From Victivallales bacterium (GTDB lineage Bacteria > Verrucomicrobiota > Lentisphaeria > Victivallales > UBA1829): a stretch of 64,000 nt of DNA. Within the stretch, counting starts at the first letter, position 1; each line of letters starts with the position of its first letter. A program made the translations under genes and the position numbers. This document shows positions 16,574 to 24,900 of the stretch, piece by piece. The stretch lies in contig JAEEQN010000004.1 of assembly GCA_016285345.1 (NCBI GenBank), positions 39,858 to 103,857 of the forward strand. The letters run 5' to 3'. The notes beneath the pieces are model-generated. The model saw only the letters and a list, made by a program, of their open reading frames with translations, did not search any database and was not told the origin of the DNA.

Positions 16574-16822
16574 ATGAAACGAAAGATCGTCATCTGTATG
16601 GGAAGCAGCTGCTTTGCCCGCGGCAACGAGGAGAATCTCCGCGTGATCGAGGATTTCCTGAAGTCGAACAACCTCCAGGCGGACGTGCTCCTGTCCGGCC
16701 GCTGCTGCGCGGGACTCTGCGCCGAGGGGCCGAACATCATCATTGACGACACGACTTACAGCCACGTGAGCAAGGAAGCCCTGATCGACATCCTGAACCG
16801 CGAGTTTCTCGCGAACAAATAA
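16574..16822 (+). CDS. Thioredoxin-like [2Fe-2S] ferredoxin
   Basis: An 82-residue protein beginning MKRKIVICMGSSCFARGNEE, from an ATG with GGAG 7 bp upstream (the ORF track start is 40 codons too early). Four cysteines in the pattern C8-x4-C13 and C44/45-x3-C49 (ICMGSSC, GRCCAGLC), followed by GPNIIIDDTTYSHVSKEAL, match the thioredoxin-like [2Fe-2S] fold found at the C-terminus of NuoE and the N-terminus of HydB/HndC. It is first in the hydrogenase operon, 16 bp before the sensory hydrogenase gene. It could carry electrons to or from the putative H2 sensor; that is inference from position. Small stand-alone members of this family are often found with HydS-type genes. Confidence 0.8.
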   Translation: MKRKIVICMGSSCFARGNEENLRVIEDFLKSNNLQADVLLSGRCCAGLCAEGPNIIIDDTTYSHVSKEALIDILNREFLANK

Positions 16823-16838
16823 AACCGAGGATTGAGCC

Positions 16839-18578
16839 ATGAACCAGGGATATCCGGTTTTTACCGCCGACGCCGAGTGTCAGGACTGCTTCAAATGCGT
16901 CCGGCGCTGCCCCGTGAAAGCGATCAAGGTCGAAGACGGCCATGCATCCGTCATGCCGGAACTCTGCATCGCGTGCGGCGGATGCGTCGAGGTCTGCCCC
17001 GTTCACGCGAAGAAGATCCGCGACGATATGACGCGTGCCCGTCAGCTCATCCTCGGCCCCGATCCCGTCTATGTTTCGCTGGCTCCGTCGTGGGTGAGTG
17101 AGTTCAAAGGACTTCCCGCGAAGAACATGATCGCCTCTCTGAAGAAGCTCGGATTCGCCGGAGTGGGCGAGACCGCGATCGGCGCGCAGGCGGTCTCGGA
17201 CGCGCTCGCGTTGGAACTGAAGGATTTCAAGAGCGGACTGAAGATTTCGTCCGCATGCCCCGTGGTCGACGATTTCATCTGCAAATACATGCCCGAGTTC
17301 GCGCCGTGCATCACGAAGGTGCTGTCGCCCGCGCTGACGCATGCGAAACTCCTCAAAAAGGAATTCGGCGAGAACGCGAAAGTCGTGTTCATCGGACCGT
17401 GCATCGCGAAGAAGAACGAATCCGACCGCCACGGCGACCTCATTTCGCTTGCAATGCTGTTCTCGCGTCTGCGCCAGTGGTTCAAGAGCATGCAGATCGA
17501 CCCGTGGCGCGTGGAAACGACCGACGCGGACGTTTTCGTGCCGCAAGTCGCGCGCGAGGGAACGCTGTACCCGATTGAGGGCGGCATGAACGACACGATC
17601 AAACTGCATCCGGGTTGCGGCCATGTGAAATATGTCGCGGTGACCGGACTTGACAGTCTCCGCCTCACGCTCGAGGGGCTTCACCCGCGCGACATCCGCG
17701 AACCGGTCTTCCTCGAGACGCTCGCCTGCCAGGGCGGCTGCGTCCACGGACCGGGCACGGAACACGGCGCGCCGGGCCTCATGGAACGCCTCCGCATCCT
17801 CCGCATGGCGGACGTGCCGGAGACGGTCTCCGACCGCGAGCCGGCCGTGACGCTGGACCTGGACTACAAGGAAGCGCCCGCGGCGGGGAAAGATGTTTCC
17901 CTGCACGAGATCCGTCAGGCGCTGCTCCGCGTGGGCAAGAAGGACAAGGAAGACGAACTGAACTGCGGCGGCTGCGGCTACAATACCTGCCTCAACTTCG
18001 CCAAAGCGCTGATCGCGGGCAAGGCAGAACCGAACATGTGCGTCTCCTACATGCGCAAGCTCGCGCAGAAGAAATCCAACGCCATCCTGCGGTGCATCCC
18101 GGCGGCCGTGGTGATCGTCGACCAGAGCCTCACGCTCATTGAATCCAACCACAGGTTCGCCGAACTCTGCGGCGAATCGGCGCTCGACGTGTGGAACGTC
18201 CTGCCCGGCATGGCCGGCGCGGCGCTCGACACCTTCATCAATTTCTCCGACCTCTTCCGCGAGGTCCTGACCTCGAAAAACGAGCTGTCGCGCGACACGA
18301 TCCACGTGAACGGACGCCTTATAAGCCTGTACATCTTCAACATCGACCCCGGACAGGTCGTCGGCGCGATGATGTTCGACGTGACGCGCACGGAATTCCG
18401 CCGCGAGGAGATCGCCGCACAGGCGCGCGAAGTCATCCGCAAGAACCTGGCAACGGTGCAGGACATCGCGTGCAAGCTCGGCGAACACATGGCCGACACG
18501 GAGATCCTGCTGCGTTCCATCGCGGAAAACTACGCGGATTCGCCGGCCGACGACGAGTTCCAGAAGAAATACAAATGA
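16839..18578 (+). CDS. hydS: Putative sensory [FeFe] hydrogenase (group C, HydS-like) with PAS domain
   Basis: A 579-residue modular protein. Two [4Fe-4S] ferredoxin motifs (CFKCVRRCPV, CIACGGCVEVCPV) come first, then an H-cluster domain with the four binding cysteines in non-catalytic-type contexts: SSACPVVDDF, IGPCIAKKNES and ETLACQGGCVHGPG, where catalytic enzymes have TSCCPAW, MPC and ACPGGC. An FeS domain follows (LNCGGCGYNTCLNFAKAL ... PNMC) and a PAS domain (IPAAVVIVDQSLTLIESNHR to about residue 520). This order is that of group C HydS proteins, believed to sense H2. The PAS domain replaces any kinase output, and the next gene encodes a PP2C/SpoIIE phosphatase, as described for the phosphatase-linked subgroup. 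Sensor function is family-based inference. Confidence 0.88.
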   Translation: MNQGYPVFTADAECQDCFKCVRRCPVKAIKVEDGHASVMPELCIACGGCVEVCPVHAKKIRDDMTRARQLILGPDPVYVSLAPSWVSEFKGLPAKNMIASLKKLGFAGVGETAIGAQAVSDALALELKDFKSGLKISSACPVVDDFICKYMPEFAPCITKVLSPALTHAKLLKKEFGENAKVVFIGPCIAKKNESDRHGDLISLAMLFSRLRQWFKSMQIDPWRVETTDADVFVPQVAREGTLYPIEGGMNDTIKLHPGCGHVKYVAVTGLDSLRLTLEGLHPRDIREPVFLETLACQGGCVHGPGTEHGAPGLMERLRILRMADVPETVSDREPAVTLDLDYKEAPAAGKDVSLHEIRQALLRVGKKDKEDELNCGGCGYNTCLNFAKALIAGKAEPNMCVSYMRKLAQKKSNAILRCIPAAVVIVDQSLTLIESNHRFAELCGESALDVWNVLPGMAGAALDTFINFSDLFREVLTSKNELSRDTIHVNGRLISLYIFNIDPGQVVGAMMFDVTRTEFRREEIAAQAREVIRKNLATVQDIACKLGEHMADTEILLRSIAENYADSPADDEFQKKYK

Positions 18579-18596
18579 CCCTCGGATGAACGGACG

Positions 18597-19781
18597 ATGA
18601 GCGAACCTTTCTTCATAGACCTCGGATTCAGCCAGTGCCGCAAGCACGGCGAGGATATCTGCGGCGACGCCTTCAAGTTCATCAAGAACATGGAGGATTC
18701 GCGCGTGGTGGCCGTGCTGTCGGACGGTCTGGGCAGCGGAGTGAAGGCGAACATCCTCGCCTCCATGACCGCGACGATGGCGCTGAAGTTCGCCAACGAG
18801 CTCACCGGCCCCCGCGGCATCCTGCACGCCGCCGAGATCATGATGGACGCCCTCCCGATCTGCCAGGTCCGCAAGATCAGCTACGCCACGTTCACGATCC
18901 TGAACGCCTGGCCGGACGGCAATGTCCGCATCATCGAGATGGGCAATCCGGCGTTCGTGCTGCTCCGCAACGACAAGGTCGTCGATGTGCCGTACGACGA
19001 GCTGAACCCGTCCAAATACGACAACCGCAGCATGAAGGTGTACCACTTCAAGGTCGACATGTGGGACCGCATCGTCTTCTTCTCCGACGGCGTCACGCAG
19101 GCCGCGATCGGCTCGGATGATCTCCCGCTCGGCTGGCGCGAGAGCGGCGTGTCCGATTACCTCGTGGAGTATCTGAGCAACAGCCTGGATGCGTCCTCCT
19201 ACGAAGTCGCGGAACACGTGATCGCCGAGGCGATCAGCAAGGAGCCGCATAACATCAACAAGGATGACATGACCTGCGCCGCGCTGTATTTCCGCAATCC
19301 GCGCGAGATGCTGCTTTTCACCGGGCCTCCGTACGATTCCGCCCGCGACGCCGAATGCGCGTCGTTCCTGAAGAACTTCGTGGGCGACAAGGCGATCTGC
19401 GGCGGCACCAGCGCGGAGATCGTGTCGCGCGAACTCGGCCGTGAACTGAAGATGGATCTGTCGAGCATTTCCCCGGATATGCCGCCGATGTCCACCATGG
19501 ACGGCGTCAACCTCGTGACGGAAGGCATCTTCACGCTCTCGAAGGCCGCGAGCTACCTGGAGGAAGTCGACGGAGGCCGTCACAACGATCCGGCCGGTCT
19601 CCTGACCCGCCTGATGCTCCGCAACGACGTGATCACGTTCCTGGTCGGGACGCGCATCAACGAGGCGCACCAGGACCCGAACCTGCCGCACGACCTGGAG
19701 CTGCGCCGCAACATCGTGCAGCGTCTGGCGCGCACGCTGGAGAACCAATATCTGAAGAAAGTCGTCATCAAATACGTTTGA
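18597..19781 (+). CDS. SpoIIE/PP2C-family serine phosphatase linked to the hydrogenase sensor
   Basis: The 394-residue product has a PP2C-type catalytic domain (about 1-240) with all metal-binding acidic motifs: GEDICGDAF, LSDGLGSGVKA, MGNPAFVLL, FFSDGVTQA and NKDDMTCAALYF. A C-terminal region of about 150 residues (LLFTGPPYDSARDAECASFL onward, with CGGTSAEIVSRELGRE) is conserved-looking but unknown to me. It dephosphorylates Ser/Thr-phosphoproteins in the cytoplasm; a partner kinase or anti-sigma/anti-anti-sigma pair is not in the window. It sits 18 bp after hydS and 52 bp before hydC, so it is plausibly the output of the H2 sensor. How the signal passes from PAS to phosphatase is unknown. 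Confidence 0.85.
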   Translation: MSEPFFIDLGFSQCRKHGEDICGDAFKFIKNMEDSRVVAVLSDGLGSGVKANILASMTATMALKFANELTGPRGILHAAEIMMDALPICQVRKISYATFTILNAWPDGNVRIIEMGNPAFVLLRNDKVVDVPYDELNPSKYDNRSMKVYHFKVDMWDRIVFFSDGVTQAAIGSDDLPLGWRESGVSDYLVEYLSNSLDASSYEVAEHVIAEAISKEPHNINKDDMTCAALYFRNPREMLLFTGPPYDSARDAECASFLKNFVGDKAICGGTSAEIVSRELGRELKMDLSSISPDMPPMSTMDGVNLVTEGIFTLSKAASYLEEVDGGRHNDPAGLLTRLMLRNDVITFLVGTRINEAHQDPNLPHDLELRRNIVQRLARTLENQYLKKVVIKYV

Positions 19782-19833
19782 CATAACTTATTTGCCATAC
19801 CCAAACCCTCACATCAACCCCATGGAGAAACCT

Positions 19834-20361
19834 ATGCAGGAAACCCTGGAAAAGACTCGTGCGATGGTGCACCACCTCGCGGCGGTCAACGAGATTCTCG
19901 AAAAGAACGGGAACGACCCCTCCCGGCTCATCCCGATCCTTCAGGAGGTGCAGGAAGTCTACAAGTACCTTTCGAAGGACGTCATCAGCTATGTGGCCAC
20001 GTCGCTCGACGTGCCCGTGGCGCATGTGTACGGCGTTGCGACGTTCTACGCCCACTTCTCCCTGAACCCCAAGGGAAAGCACATCTTCCGCCTCTGCGAC
20101 GGCACCGCCTGCCACGTGAAGAAGTCCATGGGGCTGCTCGAGGCCATCTACAAGAAGCTCGGCCTCAGCGATGAAAAGCGCACCACCGACGACCTGCTGT
20201 TCACCGTCGAGATCGTGAACTGCCTCGGCGCCTGCGGTCTCGCCCCCGTGATCGTCGTGGACGGCGAAGTCCACGGCCAGGCCACCCCGGAACAGGTCGA
20301 GAAGATCATCGACGAGATCACGGCCGCCGAAGCCGCCGCCGCGGAATCCGAAAACAAGTAA
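19834..20361 (+). CDS. hydC: NuoE-like [2Fe-2S] subunit of bifurcating hydrogenase (HydC/HndA)
   Basis: The start at 19834 (MQETLEKTRAMVHHL) has GGAG 6 bp upstream; the ORF track adds 14 unsupported residues. The 175-residue protein has the NuoE helical N-domain (RLIPILQEVQEVYKYLSKDV, VPVAHVYGVATFYAHFSL) and a thioredoxin-like [2Fe-2S] domain with cysteines in RLCDGTACHVKKS and VNCLGACGLAPV. It is the small electron-transfer subunit of the NAD-linked trimeric [FeFe] hydrogenase. The Ala/Glu tail (TAAEAAAAESENK) is unremarkable. It lies 18 bp before hydB. A Nuo complex I role is unlikely because no other nuo genes are present and hydA follows. Confidence 0.92.
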   Translation: MQETLEKTRAMVHHLAAVNEILEKNGNDPSRLIPILQEVQEVYKYLSKDVISYVATSLDVPVAHVYGVATFYAHFSLNPKGKHIFRLCDGTACHVKKSMGLLEAIYKKLGLSDEKRTTDDLLFTVEIVNCLGACGLAPVIVVDGEVHGQATPEQVEKIIDEITAAEAAAAESENK

Positions 20362-20379
20362 CGAAGGGAATCACATACG

Positions 20380-22290
20380 ATGAGCACCGAAATCAAAACG
20401 CCGAATCTGGAAGAGATCGCCGCGAATTACAAGAAAGTCGTTGCCAAGCTCAAACGCCGCATCATCATCTGCGGCGGCACCGGCTGCATCGCCAACGGTT
20501 CCATGAAGGTCCGCGACGCCATCTGCGCCGAGCTCGAAAAGGCCGGCGAACACATCGAAGTCGTCCTCGACCGCCATGACTGCTCCAGGAACGAGGGCGT
20601 CACCTACTTCTCCAAGTCCGGCTGCCAGGGATTCTGCCAGATGGGCCCGATCCTCCGCATCGAACCCGAAGGGATCTTCTACTGCCACGTGAAGCCCGAA
20701 GACGCGGCCGAGATCGTCCATGTGACGCTGATCGGCGGCGAGATCATCGACCGCCTGGTCTACGTCGACCCCGTCAGCGGCAAGCCCTGCCGCCATGAGG
20801 ACGAGATCGCGTTCTACGCCCGCCAGACCCGCGTCGTGCTCGCCAACTACATGATCGAGCCCGATGATGTGGAAGAATACATTGCCCGCGACGGCTACGT
20901 CGGCGCACGCAAGGCCGTTACCGAGATGACCCCGGAACAGGTCTGCCAGACCATGATCGACGCCGGACTCCGCGGCCGCGGCGGCGGCGGTTTTCCGACC
21001 GGCCTCAAATGGAAATTCACGCTCGCTTCCCAGAACGACAAGAAATACGTCATCTGCAACGGCGATGAAGGCGACCCGGGCGCGTTCATGGACCGCTCCG
21101 TCATGGAAGGCAACCCCCACGCCGTGCTCGAAGGCATGATGATCGCCGGTCGCGCGATCGGCGCCGATGAAGGCGTCGTGTACGTCCGTGCCGAATACCC
21201 GCTGGCAGTCGAACGCATTCGCAAGGCGATCGCCGACGCCGAGGAATACGGCCTGCTCGGCAAGAACCTCTTCGGCACCGATTTCAACTTCACGATCCGC
21301 GTGATGGAAGGCGCGGGCGCGTTCGTCTGCGGCGAAGAGACCGCTCTGATCGCCTCCGTGGAAGGCAAGCGCGGCATGCCGATGCCGAAGCCGCCGTTCC
21401 CGGCGCAGAAGGGCCTCTACGGCAAGCCGACCGTGATCAACAACGTGGAAACGCTCGCCTCCGTGGCGTACATCATCCGCAACGGCGCGGAGAAGTACCG
21501 CGAAGTCGGCCCGCAGAACTCCCCCGGCACGAAGACGTTCGCCCTCACCGGCCACGTCGCGAACACCGGCCTCATCGAAGTCCCGTTCGGCACGACGCTC
21601 CGCGAGATCGTGTACAACATCGGCGGCGGCGTGACGGACAACACCGGCAAGGTGACCGGCGAAGACTTCAAGTCCGTGCAGATCGGCGGCCCCTCCGGCG
21701 GCTGCCTGGTCCCCGACCTCCTCGACCTTCCGCTTGATTTCGACTCCCTGAAGGGCGCGGGCGCTATGGTCGGCTCCGGCGGACTCGTGGTCATGAACAA
21801 GCAGACCTGCATGGTCCGCATCGCGCGGTTCTTCATGCAGTTCACGCAGAACGAATCCTGCGGCAAGTGCGTGCCGTGCCGCGAAGGCACGAAGCAGATG
21901 CTTGCACTGCTCGACGACATCATCGAAGGCCGCGCCACGGCCGAGACGCTCGACCTCCTCGAGAAGACCGCGAAAGCCGTCCAGCTCGGCTCCCTCTGCG
22001 GCCTCGGCAAGACCGCCCCGAACCCGGTCCTCTCCACCCTGCGCTATTTCCGCAAGGAGTACGAAGACCACGTGTTCAAGAAAATCTGCCCGACCGGCGA
22101 ATGCAAGGCGCTCGCCCGTCCCGAGATCGACCCCGCGAAGTGCAAAGGCTGCACGGCCTGCGCCCGCAAGTGCCCCGTCGGCGCGATCACCGGCAAGGTG
22201 AAGACCGCGCACAGCATCGACCCCGAAAAATGCATCAAGTGCGGCGCGTGCAAGGCCGCGTGCAAGTTCGGCGCAGTCAAGGGAATCTGA
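20380..22290 (+). CDS. hydB: NuoF-like NADH/FMN subunit of bifurcating hydrogenase (HydB/HndC)
   Basis: A 636-residue flavoprotein subunit. In order: a thioredoxin-like [2Fe-2S] domain (IIICGGTGCIANGS, HDCSRNEG, SGCQGFCQMGP; about 30-130), and an NADH/FMN-binding core with GRGGGGFPTGLKW, NGDEGDPGAFMDR and GAGAFVCGEETALI. The N3-type [4Fe-4S] motif is ESCGKCVPCREGTKQM, and two C-terminal [4Fe-4S] ferredoxin motifs follow (CKGCTACARKCPVGAI, CIKCGACKAACKFGAV). This is the layout of the NAD(H)-reacting subunit of electron-bifurcating hydrogenases, coupling H2, NAD and ferredoxin. AAGGGA precedes the start; hydA begins 21 bp downstream. Confidence 0.95.
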   Translation: MSTEIKTPNLEEIAANYKKVVAKLKRRIIICGGTGCIANGSMKVRDAICAELEKAGEHIEVVLDRHDCSRNEGVTYFSKSGCQGFCQMGPILRIEPEGIFYCHVKPEDAAEIVHVTLIGGEIIDRLVYVDPVSGKPCRHEDEIAFYARQTRVVLANYMIEPDDVEEYIARDGYVGARKAVTEMTPEQVCQTMIDAGLRGRGGGGFPTGLKWKFTLASQNDKKYVICNGDEGDPGAFMDRSVMEGNPHAVLEGMMIAGRAIGADEGVVYVRAEYPLAVERIRKAIADAEEYGLLGKNLFGTDFNFTIRVMEGAGAFVCGEETALIASVEGKRGMPMPKPPFPAQKGLYGKPTVINNVETLASVAYIIRNGAEKYREVGPQNSPGTKTFALTGHVANTGLIEVPFGTTLREIVYNIGGGVTDNTGKVTGEDFKSVQIGGPSGGCLVPDLLDLPLDFDSLKGAGAMVGSGGLVVMNKQTCMVRIARFFMQFTQNESCGKCVPCREGTKQMLALLDDIIEGRATAETLDLLEKTAKAVQLGSLCGLGKTAPNPVLSTLRYFRKEYEDHVFKKICPTGECKALARPEIDPAKCKGCTACARKCPVGAITGKVKTAHSIDPEKCIKCGACKAACKFGAVKGI

Positions 22291-22311
22291 AAACTATAAG
22301 GATCATTCATC

Positions 22312-24378
22312 ATGGCCGATACCGTTAAAACACTGACCGTCAACGGACGGGAAGTCACGTTCACGAATGAACGCAACCTCCTGGAAGTCATCCGCAAAGC
22401 CGGGATCGAGATCCCGACCTTCTGCTACCACTCCGAACTGAGCATCTACGGCGCCTGCCGCCTCTGCCTCGTCCTCGTCGAGGGCAAAGGCATCATGGCG
22501 TCCTGCTCCACCGCCCCCGCGCCCGGCATGGTCGTCCACACGGACACCAAGGAAATCCGCGACATGCGCAAGATCAGCGTGGAACTCCTGCTCGCCAACC
22601 ACAACCGCGAATGCCCGACCTGCGCCCGCAACGAGAACTGCACCCTGCAGCGCATCGCCCACCAGCTCGGCGTCCAGGACATCCGCTTCAAATCCGTGAA
22701 GAAGGACGACCCGATCGACTTCTCCTCCCCGTCGCTCGTCCGCGACCCGAACAAGTGCGTGCTCTGCGGCGACTGCGTGCGCGTCTGCTCCGAACTCCAG
22801 GGCATCGGCGCGATCGACTTCTCGAACCGCGGCTCCAACGCCCGCGTGGCCCCGGCCTTCGGCGCTTCCCTCGGCGCGGTCGAGTGCGTGAACTGCGGCC
22901 AGTGCGCCGCCGTCTGCCCCACCGGCGCGATCGTCCCGAAACAGGACCGCAACCGCGTGTGGGACGCCCTGTACGATCCCGGCAAGACCGTCGTGGTCCA
23001 GATCGCCCCGGCCGTCCGCGTGGCGCTGGGCGAATACTTCGGCGCGAAGCCGGGCGAGAACGTGGCCGGCAAGCTCGTCGCCGCCCTGAAGCTCATGGGC
23101 TTCAAACACGTCTATGACACCAGCTTCTCCGCCGATATGACCATCTTCGAGGAAGCCACCGAGCTCATCGACCGCATCGCCAACGGCGGCACGCTCCCGA
23201 TGTTCACCAGCTGCTGCCCCGCCTGGGTCAAGTTCGCCGAGATCTACTACCCCGAAATGATCCCCCACATCTCCAGCTGCCGTTCCCCGCAGGCCATGTT
23301 CGGCTCCATCGCCAAGAAGGTCCTGCCCGAACAGCTCGGCTGCAAGCGCGAAGACCTTGTGGTCGTCTCCATCATGCCCTGCACGGCGAAGAAGTTCGAG
23401 GCCCAGCTTCCGAAGTTCGCCGTCGACGGCAAGCCGGAAGTCGACATCGTCGTGACCACCAGCGAAGTCCAGCGCATGATCAACTCCATGGGCATCAAGC
23501 TCAATGAGCTCCAGCCCGAAGCGTTCGACATGCCCATGGGATTCGCCACCGGCGGCGGCGTCATCTTCGGCGCGTCCGGCGGCGTCATGGAAGCCGCGCT
23601 CCGCTACGCGGTCGAAAAGCTCGACGGCAAACCGCTCGCATCCGTCGACTTCAAGGCCGTCCGCGGCATGAACACCCTCAAGGAAGCCACCGTGACCGCG
23701 GCCGGCAGGGAAATCCGCGTGGCGGTCGTCCACGGCCTCGCCAATGCCAAGCGCCTCATCAACGACGTCCGCTCCGGCAAGGCCCACTACGACTTCGTCG
23801 AAGTCATGGCTTGCCCCGGCGGCTGCATCTCCGGCGGCGGCCAGCCCGTCGGCGTCACCGACGCGATCCGCGTCCAGCGCCAGCAGGGCCTCTACGCGGC
23901 CGACAAGTCCCAGCAGGTCCAGAAGAGCCAGGACAACTTCCTGGTCGACCAGTGCTACAAGGACCACATCGGCGGCAAGCCCGGCTCCCACGAAGCGCAC
24001 CACCTGCTGCACACGGTCTACCAGAACCGCAGCCAAATCTTCGACGCGAAGATTCCGATCATGCGCGGCACCGCCCGGAACCGCTTCATGATCACCGTCA
24101 CGATCTGCGCCAAGCAGGACAACTGCCCCGGCCAGCTCCTGATCGGCATGATCTCCGAATACGTCCGCAACAAGAACTACACGGACAAGGTCGACATGGA
24201 CGCCGCGTTCTCGTCCCGCCCCGAACAGGACGGCACGATCTGCGTGACCATCGGCGACGAAGTCGTCGAGCGCACGAAGTTCAGAAACGCCCTGAACACG
24301 CTGGAACAGCTCCAGAACCAGGCTGCGTTCGAGACGATCAAGAAGAAGATCGACGAAAGCGTCGCCAAGCTCGGCTGA
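22312..24378 (+). CDS. hydA: Catalytic [FeFe] hydrogenase large subunit (HydA/HndD, group A3-like) with extra C-terminal domain
   Basis: A 688-residue H2-producing/oxidising subunit. The N-terminus has a plant-type [2Fe-2S] site (CYHSELSIYGACRLC ... CSTAP), a His/Cys site (NHNRECPTCARNENC) and two [4Fe-4S] motifs (CVLCGDCVRVC, CVNCGQCAAVC). H-cluster motifs are complete: TSCCPAW near residue 299, MPCTAKKFE near 355 and MACPGGCISGGGQ near 499, followed by HHLLHTVYQNR near 563. About 110 residues extend beyond the usual end; they begin MITVTICAKQDNCPGQ and resemble a thioredoxin-like [2Fe-2S] domain whose second Cys pair is lost. Maturases HydEFG are not in the window. A 48-bp palindromic repeat begins directly after the TGA. 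Confidence 0.95.
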   Translation: MADTVKTLTVNGREVTFTNERNLLEVIRKAGIEIPTFCYHSELSIYGACRLCLVLVEGKGIMASCSTAPAPGMVVHTDTKEIRDMRKISVELLLANHNRECPTCARNENCTLQRIAHQLGVQDIRFKSVKKDDPIDFSSPSLVRDPNKCVLCGDCVRVCSELQGIGAIDFSNRGSNARVAPAFGASLGAVECVNCGQCAAVCPTGAIVPKQDRNRVWDALYDPGKTVVVQIAPAVRVALGEYFGAKPGENVAGKLVAALKLMGFKHVYDTSFSADMTIFEEATELIDRIANGGTLPMFTSCCPAWVKFAEIYYPEMIPHISSCRSPQAMFGSIAKKVLPEQLGCKREDLVVVSIMPCTAKKFEAQLPKFAVDGKPEVDIVVTTSEVQRMINSMGIKLNELQPEAFDMPMGFATGGGVIFGASGGVMEAALRYAVEKLDGKPLASVDFKAVRGMNTLKEATVTAAGREIRVAVVHGLANAKRLINDVRSGKAHYDFVEVMACPGGCISGGGQPVGVTDAIRVQRQQGLYAADKSQQVQKSQDNFLVDQCYKDHIGGKPGSHEAHHLLHTVYQNRSQIFDAKIPIMRGTARNRFMITVTICAKQDNCPGQLLIGMISEYVRNKNYTDKVDMDAAFSSRPEQDGTICVTIGDEVVERTKFRNALNTLEQLQNQAAFETIKKKIDESVAKLG

Positions 24379-24508
24379 GGAGGACAAGTCCTCCACTGAA
24401 GCAGTGCGCGGCTCCGCTCGCGCACATAGCTGAAGTGCCGAATAGTGCTCTCGCGTAGCAGAGCACAGCATCGACACTGCTTGCAGTGGCCCGGCTCCGC
24501 CCGGGCAC
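24379..24508. repeat. Palindromic repeat unit, copy B, plus three further hairpins, directly after hydA stop
   Basis: GGAGGACAAGTCCTCC starts at the base after TGA, followed by ACTGAAGCA and GTGCGCG-N8-CGCGCAC: the same architecture as copy A with compensatory changes in the stem. Three more inverted repeats follow: GTGCTCT-N8-AGAGCAC, CACTGCTTGCAGTG and a GTGGCCCGG/CCCGGGCAC pair. The block ends 15 bp before the terminator. Confidence 0.85.
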
Positions 24509-24523
24509 ACACAAGTATCTTTT

Positions 24524-24558
24524 CCTCCGCTCTTTTTACAGGGGCGGAGGATTTTTTC
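24524..24558 (+). terminator. Rho-independent terminator of the hydrogenase operon
   Basis: CCTCCGC pairs with GCGGAGG around a 13-nt loop, followed by ATTTTTTCTTTTTTT. Confidence 0.85.
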
Positions 24559-24566
24559 TTTTTTTC

Positions 24567-24594
24567 TTGTATTTCGCGGAGAGTGTGCTATATT
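24567..24594 (+). promoter_or_regulatory. Predicted promoter of the FtsB/DivIC-like gene
   Basis: TTGTAT, 16 bp, TATATT with TTCGCGG after the -35 and GTGTGC before the -10; 25 bp before the start codon. Confidence 0.6.
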
Positions 24595-24618
24595 AGTGTA
24601 TTATCGAGGTGTATACAT

Positions 24619-24894
24619 ATGGGAAAACTCCTGACAGGCGTCATCTATATTCTGCTGGTGCTGGTGCTGATCGTGTCCGGCATCCTCGTGCTGCCCGCGT
24701 ACCGGAAGTACAAGCGCACCGAACAGGATGTTTTTATGCTTCAGGCCGACCTCGACCGTGTGAAGACGGAATACCTCACGCTTCAGCAGGAAGTCCACGA
24801 CCTCCAGCACAACGCCTCCGCCATCGAAAAAGTCGCCCGCGAGCAGTACCATCTGTCCCGCGAGGGCGAAGTGATTTATATTTACTCCGAGTGA
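24619..24894 (+). CDS. FtsB/DivIC-like septum formation initiator protein
   Basis: A 91-residue bitopic protein. The ATG at 24619 has GAGG 10 bp upstream; the longer ORF-track start lies across the terminator and repeats and is not credible. One N-terminal TM helix (GVIYILLVLVLIVSGILVLP, about 6-26) is followed by a coiled coil (EQDVFMLQADLDRVKTEYLT) and the family-typical end AIEKVAREQYHLSREGEVIY. FtsB/DivIC proteins join FtsL and FtsQ/DivIB in the divisome and activate septal peptidoglycan synthesis. Length and layout match the family. Next gene, tsaC, starts 6 bp later, so the two are likely co-transcribed. Confidence 0.85.
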   Translation: MGKLLTGVIYILLVLVLIVSGILVLPAYRKYKRTEQDVFMLQADLDRVKTEYLTLQQEVHDLQHNASAIEKVAREQYHLSREGEVIYIYSE

Positions 24895-24900
24895 TTTCCG

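Noticed and set aside
16740-19784. 1014-residue minus-strand ORF
   Set aside because: Antisense to the hydS and phosphatase genes, no domain, Arg/His/Val-rich shadow composition.
20371-24510. Long minus-strand ORFs opposite hydB and hydA
   Set aside because: Both real genes have full Fe-S and flavin motifs on the plus strand; the minus ORFs have no recognisable sequence.
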